DNA of 6,015 bases from Ignavibacteria bacterium. Its GTDB lineage: Bacteria > Bacteroidota > Ignavibacteria > UBA10030 > SZUA-254. Of this stretch, positions 1 to 6,015 are shown piece by piece. The notes beneath the pieces were generated by a model that was given only the letters and a program-made list of their open reading frames with translations, was not told where the DNA came from and searched no databases. Each line of letters begins with the position of its first letter. The stretch's first letter is position 1. The stretch is from positions 1 through 6,015 of the forward strand of contig VBOC01000211.1 in the NCBI GenBank assembly GCA_005877655.1, given 5' to 3'. The position numbers were made by a program, and so were the translations under genes.

Positions 1-8
1 CCGTTCGA

Positions 9-182
9 GATGCCTCTGCGTGCAGATATGTCCGCTTAGTGATGCCTCCGCCTGTGGACACCTCCGCTAGTGATACCTCCGACTGCAGATACCGCCCCGT
101 AGACATACCTCCTCGTACAGATCTCTCCGCCCGTAGACCTCTCCGCTGTGGAGATACATCCCGGTACCGAGGCCTCCGGCCG
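9..182. repeat. Degenerate ~16-bp tandem repeat array (about 11 units)
   Basis: Reading from each GA dinucleotide, the sequence divides into units starting near 9, 25, 41, 57, 72, 88, 102, 120, 136, 151 and 169. Unit lengths are 14-18 bp, mostly 15-16, with an approximate consensus GATACCTCCGCCNGTA. The best units are 41-56, 57-71, 72-87 and 120-135; those at 88-101 and 151-168 are more diverged, and the last (169 onward) fades into unique sequence. The period is not a multiple of three and unit length varies, so it is not a protein repeat read in one frame. The array lies immediately 3' of the minus-strand VOC gene and starts near the window edge, so it probably extends further left. It has no resemblance to CRISPR, since there are no long spacers. 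Function is unknown; it could be a decayed minisatellite or an intergenic repeat family. The periodicity is directly visible and the exact boundaries are approximate. Confidence 0.75.
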
Positions 183-203
183 GCGACTGCTCGACGTTCC
201 TCT

Positions 204-980
204 TCAGGGCCGCGGATTCAGCTTGATGATTGCAAACATCGCACCCTGCGGATCCCGCTCGTAGGCAAAGCGGCCTGTGTTCGGAATATCAGTGGGTGGA
301 AGAACCTGTTTGCCGCCGAGCGACGTCACTTTCCGATCGGTGGCATCGCAGTCAGTGACATTGAAGTAAGGCAGCCAGTGCGGCGGCACACCCTTCATCT
401 GCTCGGTCAATGTGTACATGCCTCCAATATCCGTACCACGATTCGAGAAAACTGTATAGGGCAGAGTACTGGGAATCGGTTTGGTTCCCCAGCCGAATAG
501 CTGTGTGTAAAAATTAGAGGCGGATTTCTCGTCGGTTGTACCCAGCTCGTTCCAGCACACTGCGCCCGGCTCCATCACAATGGTGGGTTGAACATTCTTC
601 GCTTGCCAGAGATAAATCTGAGCGCCGGTGGGATCCTGGGCAGCCGACATTCGTCCGACATCGAACACATCGAATGGCGGCATGATCGTTTTTCCTCCGA
701 GCCTCTCTACCCTCTTCACACTCTCATCCACATTGTCGACTGCAACATAGCAATTCCAATGTGAGGGGACATTTTTTTGTTCCTTCCTTTGCTGATACAT
801 CCCGCCGACACTATTGTCCTTGAGTTTGAGCATGTGGTAAATGGTGCCGTCGCCGACGGGCATATCATCGACCCCCCAGTTGAACAACTGAGTGTAGAAT
901 CTTTTGGCCGCATTCGCATCTGTGGTCATCAGTTCGACCCGGCAAAATGAGCCGGGCGTATACTTGTTCAGTACTGGCAT
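204..980 (-). CDS. Two-domain VOC family protein (glyoxalase/bleomycin-resistance/dioxygenase fold)
   Basis: This 258-residue protein is built from two tandem copies of a VOC domain, about residues 7-127 and 136-255. The halves align clearly: FYTQLFNWG (28-36) matches FYTQLFGWG (157-165), GGMY recurs at 59-62 and 186-189, VPSHW (71-75) matches VPPHW (198-202), and DPTGA (116-120) matches DPQGA (243-247). Conserved polar residues in equivalent places include E16/E145 and H74/H201. There is no signal peptide or membrane segment, so it is cytoplasmic. VOC proteins include glyoxalase I, extradiol dioxygenases and resistance proteins. This two-domain, roughly 260-residue form resembles the mycobacterial Cfp30B (Rv0577) group, whose reaction is not firmly settled, so no substrate is assigned. 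The start is supported by an AGAAGGGAG ribosome site 7 bases upstream. The gene is divergent from the MFS gene and is followed by the 16-bp repeat array. Confidence 0.9.
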   Translation of the reverse strand: MPVLNKYTPGSFCRVELMTTDANAAKRFYTQLFNWGVDDMPVGDGTIYHMLKLKDNSVGGMYQQRKEQKNVPSHWNCYVAVDNVDESVKRVERLGGKTIMPPFDVFDVGRMSAAQDPTGAQIYLWQAKNVQPTIVMEPGAVCWNELGTTDEKSASNFYTQLFGWGTKPIPSTLPYTVFSNRGTDIGGMYTLTEQMKGVPPHWLPYFNVTDCDATDRKVTSLGGKQVLPPTDIPNTGRFAYERDPQGAMFAIIKLNPRP

Positions 981-1119
981 GATGGTTCTCCCTTCTCGCC
1001 TCCGCGTGATTTAACAAGAGTAGATCGGGACAGTCGGCGACCTAATTTACACAGACCATCCGAATTATACAAGAACAAAATAGTTTGTTTATTGGCGGGG
1101 AATCTCTACATTTTCGCTC
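981..1119. promoter_or_regulatory. Divergent intergenic region between VOC and MFS genes
   Basis: These 139 bases separate two divergently transcribed genes, so they must hold at least the VOC promoter and probably the MFS promoter. The stretch 1041-1092 is AT-rich compared with its surroundings. It contains TTTACA (1046-1051) and TATACA (1066-1071) on the plus strand, but their 14-base spacing is too short for a good sigma-70 promoter. I see no convincing inverted repeat for an operator, and no regulator gene lies beside it. The region is assigned by position; individual promoter boxes are not called. Confidence 0.4.
988..996 (-). promoter_or_regulatory. Ribosome binding site of the VOC gene
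   Basis: Read on the minus strand this is AGAAGGGAG, a purine-rich Shine-Dalgarno site lying 7 bases before the ATG at 980-978. It fixes the start of the VOC protein and shows that this organism uses Shine-Dalgarno initiation for at least some genes. Confidence 0.65.
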
Positions 1120-2724
1120 ATGTCAAATCACGCTGCGCAAAGTCAGAAAGCCTCCCGGACATCGGCGCTGGGTCCCCTCCGTCAGCCATTGTTCCGGGCG
1201 TTGTGGATTGCTTCCGTGGTTTCGAATATCGGGACGTGGATGCAGGAGGTGGGTGAGGGATGGCTGATGACCACATTGACGACTTCGCCCGTACTCGTGG
1301 GTCTCCTCGAGACCGCTGTTGCATTGCCGATGTTCCTCCTCGCGCTCCCTGCCGGCGCCCTTGCCGACATTCTCGACCGGCGGCGTATCTTGATCTTTAC
1401 GCAGAGCTGGATGATGGTAAGCGCGGTCGTGCTGGGGTTCCTTACACTGACCGGGGGTGTCACACCCGGTTTGCTTCTCCTGCTTTCGTTTCTCCTAAGC
1501 GTCGGCGCGGCAGTGAACGGGCCTGCATGGCAGGCCTCGATCCCCGATCTCGTTCCCCCTTCCGAGCTCCCTTCGGCGATTACGCTTGGAAGTGTCGGGT
1601 TTAATGTGGCTCGCGCGATCGGCCCTGCGGTTGGCGGGCTTGTCATTGCCGGGTTCGGACCCTGGGCGGCATTCCTCCTGAACGCCCTCTCGTTTGTCGG
1701 CGTCATCGTCGTCCTCCTGAGCTGGCGGCGCGAACACCATGAGAGTATTCTTCCTGCGGAACGAATTGCCGGCGCGATGCGCGCAGGTCTGCGTTACGTC
1801 CGTTATTCTCCGCCCCTCCAGGCCGTTCTCATCCGTACGGCAGCGTTCATGATCTTCGCAAGCGCCATGTGGGCTACGCTTCCGTTTATCGCACGCCATG
1901 AAATGGAGCTTAGCCCGCTTCAATTCGGCATGCTGATCGGATCGTTCGGGACAGGGGCCGTCATCGGCGCGGCGATTCTTGCGTACCTCCGGCAGCGGGT
2001 TCCGGTGAACAATCTTATTGAGGCGGCAACGGTTTTGTTTGCCGGGTTGCTCACGACGCTGGGCTTCGTCCGGATGTTTCTCCCCGTGGCCGCTGCAATG
2101 TTCATCGGGGGGATCGCATGGATGGCAATGATGTCAAGTTTGAATACCGCCGCTCTCACGGCGTCTCCCTCATGGGTCAGGGCGAGATCGACGTCGGTCT
2201 ACCTGCTGGTCTTCATGGGCAGCTTCGCGGCCGGAGGCGGACTGTGGGGGTTCGCCGGAAGCCGGGTCGGGATGTCATATACACTCGCCATCGCGGCAGT
2301 CGGGTTGATCGCCGGGTTGGCGCTCACCCTGCGCTACCGGCTGAACACCGGCGGTGGGGAGGATCTGACACCGTCAATGCACTGGCGGGAGCCCGTGATC
2401 GCGTTTGAGCCTCATCCGGATCGTGGGCCTGTTATGGTGACGGTGGAGTACAGAATTCAAGAGAAGAAGGTGCGTGAGTTTTCAGAGGCAGTCCACGAGC
2501 TCGGTAAGATTCGCAAGCGGGATGGAGCAGTCCAATGGGGTGTATTCAGGGATGTTGCCGATCCGGAGAGACATGTCGAAACGTTTATCGTGGAATCGTG
2601 GGCCGAACACATGCGGCAACATGAACGCGTGACGATCGCGGACAAAGCGATCGAGGAACGAGTTTATTCTTTCCATACCGGCCCTGATCGACCGAAGGTG
2701 ACGCACTTTGTCTATTCTGACTAG
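1120..2724 (+). CDS. MFS_3-type transporter (putative exporter) with soluble C-terminal domain
   Basis: This 534-residue protein has an N-terminal transporter part of about 410 residues, with roughly 10-12 hydrophobic segments between residues 25 and 405. It carries the MFS motif-A loop GALADILDRRR (79-89) between the second and third helices. From about residue 436 a soluble domain begins (VMVTVEYRI, 438-446; FIVESWAEHMRQHERVT, 489-505) that resembles the dimeric alpha/beta-barrel monooxygenase-like fold and should face the cytoplasm. This whole arrangement and length match the MFS_3/transmembrane secretion effector family (Pfam PF05977 as I recall it), related to the enterobactin exporter EntS. 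The substrate cannot be told from sequence; siderophore, drug or metabolite export are all possible. An in-frame TAG at 1081-1083 and no ATG, GTG or TTG before 1120 make this the earliest start. Only a weak GGCGGGG (1094-1100), 19 bases upstream, precedes it. Confidence 0.9.
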   Translation: MSNHAAQSQKASRTSALGPLRQPLFRALWIASVVSNIGTWMQEVGEGWLMTTLTTSPVLVGLLETAVALPMFLLALPAGALADILDRRRILIFTQSWMMVSAVVLGFLTLTGGVTPGLLLLLSFLLSVGAAVNGPAWQASIPDLVPPSELPSAITLGSVGFNVARAIGPAVGGLVIAGFGPWAAFLLNALSFVGVIVVLLSWRREHHESILPAERIAGAMRAGLRYVRYSPPLQAVLIRTAAFMIFASAMWATLPFIARHEMELSPLQFGMLIGSFGTGAVIGAAILAYLRQRVPVNNLIEAATVLFAGLLTTLGFVRMFLPVAAAMFIGGIAWMAMMSSLNTAALTASPSWVRARSTSVYLLVFMGSFAAGGGLWGFAGSRVGMSYTLAIAAVGLIAGLALTLRYRLNTGGGEDLTPSMHWREPVIAFEPHPDRGPVMVTVEYRIQEKKVREFSEAVHELGKIRKRDGAVQWGVFRDVADPERHVETFIVESWAEHMRQHERVTIADKAIEERVYSFHTGPDRPKVTHFVYSD

Positions 2725-2821
2725 GATCACGGTTCAATATTTCTTCGAATAATCCGTCTATATCTATAAAACACGCTCCGGCGCCTCAGGATCAATTGAC
2801 TCGAGATTTCCTCTCCGCGCA
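2725..2821 (+). promoter_or_regulatory. Intergenic region upstream of the alcohol dehydrogenase gene
   Basis: This is a 97-base gap between two co-directional genes. Its first half is AT-rich and contains TATAAA (2765-2770), which could serve as a -10 box, but there is no good -35 element 16-18 bases before it. A short TATTT-CTTC-GAATA hairpin (about 2738-2751) is too weak to call a terminator. No Shine-Dalgarno site precedes the ATG at 2822. A separate promoter for the dehydrogenase is plausible, and read-through from the transporter gene is equally possible. Confidence 0.25.
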
Positions 2822-3826
2822 ATGAAAACAATGCAGTTGACATCGACGCAACGCATTGAGGATAACCCTCTCAAAGAGCGTGATGTTGGGGTTCCCCAAC
2901 CCGACGATCCTGATGTGCTCATCCAGGTCGATGCCTGCGGATTGTGCCATACGGACCTCCACGTCATCGAAGGCGAGCTCCCTCCAAAGAGATCCCCTCT
3001 TACGCCCGGTCATCAGGTGATCGGAGTCGTTGAAAGGATGGGACGCGAGGTTTCCGGCCGCACCATTGGCGAGCGAGTCGGCGTAGCATGGCTTCACCGG
3101 GCGTGCGGAGAGTGCGCATGGTGCAGTAGCGGAGACGAAAACCTTTGTGAGAGAGCGCTGTTCACGGGCTATGATGTCGACGGCGGATACGCGGAATATA
3201 TCAAGGCGCCTGGCAACTTCGTTTATTCGATTCCTCGCGTGTTCACAAGCGAGCAGGCGGCGCCGCTCATGTGCGCAGGCATCATCGGATTTCGTTCGCT
3301 GCGGATGAGCGGCATCAAGCCCGGTGAGCGGCTTGGATTGTTTGGCTTCGGGGCGTCAGCCCACCTCGCAATCCAGGTTGCGAGATATTGGGGCTGCGAG
3401 GTGTTTGTCTTTTCCCGAAGCGCGGAACACCGGAAGCTTGCTGAGAAACTCGGGGCGGCATGGACAGGCAATTCGGACGATGTTCCGCCAAGCCCGCTGG
3501 ATGCCGCCGTCAGCTTTGCGCCCGCCGGCGAGCTCGTTCCGAAGGCGCTCAAAGTTCTGCGCAAAGGCGGGGCGCTCGCTCTCGCGGGACTCTACATGAG
3601 TCCGATTCCGTCGTTTGACTATTCTCTGCTCTATCAGGAACGCAAGATCACGAGTGTTGCGAATAGCACCCGGCGGGATGGGAATGATTTTCTGAAACTT
3701 GCAGGTGAAATTCCGGTGAAAACCGAAACGGAATTATTCCCGCTCGCGGAGGCAAACCGTGCACTCCAGCGACTGAAGAGCGGAAAGATCCGTGGAGCCG
3801 GAGTTCTGAAAATTAATGGTTCATAA
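2822..3826 (+). CDS. Zinc-dependent medium-chain alcohol dehydrogenase (adh_fam_2-like)
   Basis: This 334-residue cytoplasmic oxidoreductase has the GroES-like catalytic half first (about 1-150) and a Rossmann nucleotide-binding half after it (about 165-290). Catalytic zinc ligands by family alignment are C42 (in CGLCHTD, 39-45), H64 (in PGHQ, 62-65) and C151 (in APLMCAG). The structural zinc loop is complete: C95, C98, C101 and C109 (CX2CX2CX7C). The Rossmann turn reads GFGASAH (175-181). It should interconvert alcohols and aldehydes or ketones using NAD(P). The GHQ in place of the usual GHE, the GFGASAH turn and the SVANSTRRDG segment (278-287) fit a distinct subfamily that I recall as TIGR02822, with no characterised member known to me. 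The start has no Shine-Dalgarno site, and a second in-frame ATG lies at 2831. The frame is open back to a TAA at 2750-2752, but no better start is seen. Confidence 0.92.
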   Translation: MKTMQLTSTQRIEDNPLKERDVGVPQPDDPDVLIQVDACGLCHTDLHVIEGELPPKRSPLTPGHQVIGVVERMGREVSGRTIGERVGVAWLHRACGECAWCSSGDENLCERALFTGYDVDGGYAEYIKAPGNFVYSIPRVFTSEQAAPLMCAGIIGFRSLRMSGIKPGERLGLFGFGASAHLAIQVARYWGCEVFVFSRSAEHRKLAEKLGAAWTGNSDDVPPSPLDAAVSFAPAGELVPKALKVLRKGGALALAGLYMSPIPSFDYSLLYQERKITSVANSTRRDGNDFLKLAGEIPVKTETELFPLAEANRALQRLKSGKIRGAGVLKINGS

Positions 3827-3877
3827 GCCAATCGGCATGTCCGGAATCCATCCCGGAACCTGCCGCTGTCACGGAAG

Positions 3878-3910
3878 TTGAAACAGAAGCTGTTGGAGAA
3901 ACGTTATAAT
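3878..3910 (+). promoter_or_regulatory. Possible sigma-70-like promoter of the metallo-hydrolase gene
   Basis: A perfect TATAAT lies at 3905-3910, about 44 bases before the start codon, in the right place for a promoter. The best upstream match, TTGAAA (3878-3883), is 21 bases away, longer than the usual 16-18. The -10 box is convincing and the -35 box is doubtful. If used, transcription would start near 3917 and give a short leader containing the TAAGGGG ribosome site. Confidence 0.35.
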
Positions 3911-3936
3911 AGCGATGGCGGACCACAATACGATTG

Positions 3937-3943
3937 TAAGGGG
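3937..3943 (+). promoter_or_regulatory. Ribosome binding site of the metallo-hydrolase gene
   Basis: TAAGGGG lies 11 bases before the ATG at 3955. The spacing is at the long end of normal, but it is the only purine-rich site nearby and it supports this start, which in turn keeps the twin-arginine signal sequence intact. Confidence 0.5.
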
Positions 3944-3954
3944 TTAATTCTGCG

Positions 3955-4917
3955 ATGATCTCGAGAAGGAATTTTCTTGCAGCTTTCGGACTTGGAGTTC
4001 TTGCTCCCGGAGCGGTTCTCGCTCAGGCGCAGGAAAGGAAAAAGTTTCCGTTCTCCTTCCTCTTTCACGGCGGCGAAACCGTCCCCGCGCCATTCCGTCC
4101 CGATCCGAAAAGCTGGGATGATTCAACGATCACCGCCGCCTGGATCGGCCATGCGACCGTCCTCATTAATTTTTATGGGACAAAGATCATCACCGATCCT
4201 GTCTTCTCGGAGAGAGCGGGCCCGAGCTTCTTCAGGCTCGGCACGTTCGGGCCGAAGCGTCTTGTGTCGCCGGCGCTCGGAATTGACGAGCTCCCTCCGT
4301 TGGATCTGATCCTGATCTCTCATGCTCACTTCGATCATCTCGACATTCCGAGCCTCCGGCGCCTGGGCAAAAACATTCCCATTGTCACGGCAAAAAACAC
4401 AGGAGATATCTTTGATGTGCTCGGTCAGAAATCCGTACGCGAGCTGGATTGGGGGGAAGCGGTGACCGAGGGCGATCTTGAGATTGAAGGATTGAGAGTA
4501 AATCACTTTGGCTGGCGGTTTCCCTGGGAGAAGGACCGGTCAAAGGGCGACAAGGACGGGCGGAGCTTCAACGGATACCTGATCTCGAAAAAAGGACGCC
4601 ATATCGTCTTCGGCGGCGACACGGCATATCACGAACGATTCAAAGATCTTGGTGAACAAAACATCCCCATCGATCTCGCAATCCTGCCGATCGGCGCGTA
4701 CGATCCATGGATCTATGTTCACGCGAATCCGGAGCAGGCGGTTGCAATGGCGAACCATATGAGAGCAAACTCGATCCTCCCTGTACACTGGCATACCTTT
4801 ATGCTCAGCAACGAGCCCGTCGACGAACCGATCGAGCGTTTGAGACAAGCAGTTGCTCAACACTCGCCCTCGATCGCCGTCGACATGATTGGAAAAACCT
4901 GGAAGCTTGACGCGTAA
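3955..4917 (+). CDS. Tat-exported metallo-beta-lactamase-fold hydrolase (UlaG/NAPE-PLD-like)
   Basis: This 320-residue protein begins with a twin-arginine signal: SRRNFL at 3-8, a hydrophobic stretch from about 9 to 22, and a likely signal-peptidase site after AQA near residue 25. It should therefore be folded with its metals and exported to the periplasm or outside face. The mature part is a beta-lactamase-2-type domain. Visible metal ligands are HAHFDH (H123, H125, D127, H128), H184 (in VNHF), D222 (in GGDT) and H278 or H280 (in VHWH), a full two-metal set. The opening AAWIGHATVLINFYG and TDPVFSERAGP segments are typical of the group containing NAPE-phospholipase D and UlaG lactonase. Possible substrates are N-acyl phospholipids, lactones or phosphodiesters; none can be chosen from sequence. 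The gene sits 128 bases after the dehydrogenase with its own possible promoter, and converges on the aldehyde dehydrogenase gene. Confidence 0.92.
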   Translation: MISRRNFLAAFGLGVLAPGAVLAQAQERKKFPFSFLFHGGETVPAPFRPDPKSWDDSTITAAWIGHATVLINFYGTKIITDPVFSERAGPSFFRLGTFGPKRLVSPALGIDELPPLDLILISHAHFDHLDIPSLRRLGKNIPIVTAKNTGDIFDVLGQKSVRELDWGEAVTEGDLEIEGLRVNHFGWRFPWEKDRSKGDKDGRSFNGYLISKKGRHIVFGGDTAYHERFKDLGEQNIPIDLAILPIGAYDPWIYVHANPEQAVAMANHMRANSILPVHWHTFMLSNEPVDEPIERLRQAVAQHSPSIAVDMIGKTWKLDA

Positions 4918-5013
4918 CCCCCGCCCGCTCCACGCCCCCCTCTCAGATCCGTTCTCACTTATTAAAGTGGCGCAACCCGACGGTCACATTGGACGTTTCG
5001 GGATACAACAAAG
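4918..5013. other. Convergent intergenic gap, no clear terminator
   Basis: Two genes converge on these 96 bases, so a terminator for each would be expected. The only hairpin seen is CACTT-ATTA-AAGTG (4956-4969), a perfect 5-bp stem with a 4-base loop. It is AT-rich and has no T-run on either side, so it is not a convincing intrinsic terminator. Termination may be Rho-dependent. Nothing else is recognised here. Confidence 0.3.
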
Positions 5014-6015
5014 TCAAGCGCCCTTTATCCAGACCGACTTCACATTGACGAACTCACGGATACCCTGAACCCCCAGCTCGCGGCCATATCCTGACTGTTT
5101 CACTCCTCCGAACGGGAGCCGGGGATCCGACGCGACCATGCCGTTAATAAACACAAGCCCCGCCTCGAGTTCATCGATGAATCTCTTCATTTCAGCGCGA
5201 TCTCGTGTCCATGCTGCGCCTGCCAGGCCGAATTTTGTGTCATTGGCGACCGTGATTGCTTCGTCAATGTTTCGCACGTGGAAAAGAGCTGCGACCGGCC
5301 CGAAGAGCTCCTCGTCAAAGGCGGGAGACCCCTTCGGGATGTCGGTGAGAACGGTGGGCGCGTAAAAGTAACCGGGTCGTTTCAATATCTTTGCACCTGT
5401 GAGAACCTTCGCGCCCAATTTAACCGATTTCTGCACCTGGTCGTCGAGTTTCCCCAACAGGTCGTCGCGCGAGATGGGCCCGATGTCGGTATCATTGTTC
5501 ATCGGATCGCCGACCCGCGACGATTCCATGGCCGCGACAAACCGCGGTGTAAATTCACCGGCGATTTTTTCGTGGAGGATAAACCTCTTCGCGGCGATGC
5601 ACGATTGTCCGTTGTTGATCGCCCGCGCCGTTACGGCAGTCTTGACCGCCTGGTCAAGATCTGCGCTCGGCATGACGATAAAGGCATCGCTTCCGCCCAG
5701 CTCCAGCACAGTCTTTTTAATCGCAGCGCCCGCAATGGCTGCCACGTCCCTGCCTGCCCTCACGCTTCCCGTCAGCGTTACAGCTTTCACGCGAGGGTCT
5801 TCGACGATGCGTTTCACGGCTTCGACCTCGATGAGCAGTGTCTGAAAGGCGCCCTCCGGAAAACCCGCCCGATGAAAGGTCTCGTCGATCCTGAGAGCGC
5901 ATTGAGGTACGTTCGGGGCATGCTTGAGAAGTGCAACATTTCCCGCCATCAGGGCTGCGGCGGCAAATCGAAATGCCTGCCAGAATGGAAAATTCCACGG
6001 CATGATCGCAAGGAT
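5014..6015 (-). CDS. Aldehyde dehydrogenase, succinate-semialdehyde dehydrogenase (Sad/YneI) type, 5' end outside window
   Basis: This is a partial gene: the minus-strand frame is still open at 6015 (ILAI precedes MPWNFPFWQ), and family members of about 455 residues would have some 120 more N-terminal residues. The ATG at 6003-6001 is therefore an internal methionine. Visible in order, numbered from that methionine, are MPWNFPFWQ (1-9), the cofactor-contacting LLKHAPN (25-31), the nucleotide loop LTGSVRAG (77-84), the catalytic base E101 in LELGG, the nucleophile C135 in NNGQSCIAAKR, EELFGPV (231-237), and the C-terminal PFGGVKQSGYGRELG (297-311). All catalytic residues are intact. It oxidises an aldehyde to the acid with NAD(P)+. 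The KHA and GQSCIAAKR motifs point to the short NAD-dependent succinate-semialdehyde dehydrogenase group, which acts in 4-aminobutyrate breakdown, but other aldehydes are possible. It is cytoplasmic and convergent with the metallo-hydrolase gene. Confidence 0.93.
   Translation of the reverse strand: MLAIMPWNFPFWQAFRFAAAALMAGNVALLKHAPNVPQCALRIDETFHRAGFPEGAFQTLLIEVEAVKRIVEDPRVKAVTLTGSVRAGRDVAAIAGAAIKKTVLELGGSDAFIVMPSADLDQAVKTAVTARAINNGQSCIAAKRFILHEKIAGEFTPRFVAAMESSRVGDPMNNDTDIGPISRDDLLGKLDDQVQKSVKLGAKVLTGAKILKRPGYFYAPTVLTDIPKGSPAFDEELFGPVAALFHVRNIDEAITVANDTKFGLAGAAWTRDRAEMKRFIDELEAGLVFINGMVASDPRLPFGGVKQSGYGRELGVQGIREFVNVKSVWIKGA

Noticed and set aside
9..182. CRISPR array
   Set aside because: Units are about 16 bp, contiguous and degenerate, with no unique spacers and no cas genes in the window.
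39..500. Plus-strand open frame of 153 codons covering the repeat array and the 3' part of the VOC gene
   Set aside because: It is rich in Pro, Arg and Ser, has no recognisable domain, crosses the 16-bp repeat and then runs antisense to a well-supported VOC gene. Its openness is explained by composition.
995..1010. Possible isolated copy of the 16-bp repeat (CTCGCCTCCGCGTGAT) in the VOC leader
   Set aside because: Only the CCTCCGC core plus a few bases match. It overlaps the edge of the ribosome-site region and is short enough to occur by chance.
1182..1923. Long minus-strand open frames opposite the MFS gene
   Set aside because: They are antisense shadows of a strongly supported membrane protein, with Arg/Pro/Ser-rich translations and no family resemblance.
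3840..3857. Hairpin TCCGG-(8)-CCGGA after the dehydrogenase gene
   Set aside because: A 5-bp stem with an 8-base loop and no following T-run is not enough to call an intrinsic terminator.
6001..6003. ATG at 6003 on the minus strand as the true start of the aldehyde dehydrogenase
   Set aside because: The frame continues as ILAI up to the window edge, and MPWNFPFWQ is an internal conserved motif of the family that normally follows about 120 residues of N-terminal sequence.

Overview
The window is ordinary bacterial chromosome from an organism I cannot place firmly. It looks moderately GC-rich. Some genes have clear Shine-Dalgarno sites (VOC gene, metallo-hydrolase gene) and others have none (MFS and alcohol dehydrogenase genes). 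The protein families are common in soil, sediment and other environmental bacteria. No rRNA, tRNA, phage, transposase or CRISPR signal is present, so any phylum call would be a guess.

Layout from left to right: (1) 1-203 is non-coding and holds a degenerate tandem repeat of about 16 bp (9-182), probably running out of the left edge. (2) 204-980, minus strand: a two-domain VOC (glyoxalase/dioxygenase-fold) protein. (3) 981-1119: a divergent intergenic region that must hold the promoters of both flanking genes. (4) 1120-2724, plus strand: an MFS_3-type exporter with a soluble C-terminal alpha/beta domain. (5) 2822-3826, plus strand: a zinc-dependent medium-chain alcohol dehydrogenase of a subfamily I recall as uncharacterised. 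(6) 3955-4917, plus strand: a metallo-beta-lactamase-fold hydrolase of the UlaG/NAPE-PLD-like group with a Tat-type signal peptide. (7) 4918-5013: a convergent gap. (8) 5014-6015, minus strand: the C-terminal three quarters of an aldehyde dehydrogenase resembling succinate-semialdehyde dehydrogenase (Sad/YneI type), cut by the right edge.

The three plus-strand genes are co-directional but separated by 97 and 130 bp, so they are not a tightly packed operon. Alcohol dehydrogenase, aldehyde dehydrogenase, a glyoxalase-fold protein, a metallo-hydrolase and an exporter would fit a loose theme of carbonyl or xenobiotic handling. That is inference from family names only, and nothing in the sequence proves they work together. 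I see no convincing new multi-gene system. The least explained element is the 16-bp repeat at the left edge, whose units carry a CCTCC core (GGAGG on the other strand).
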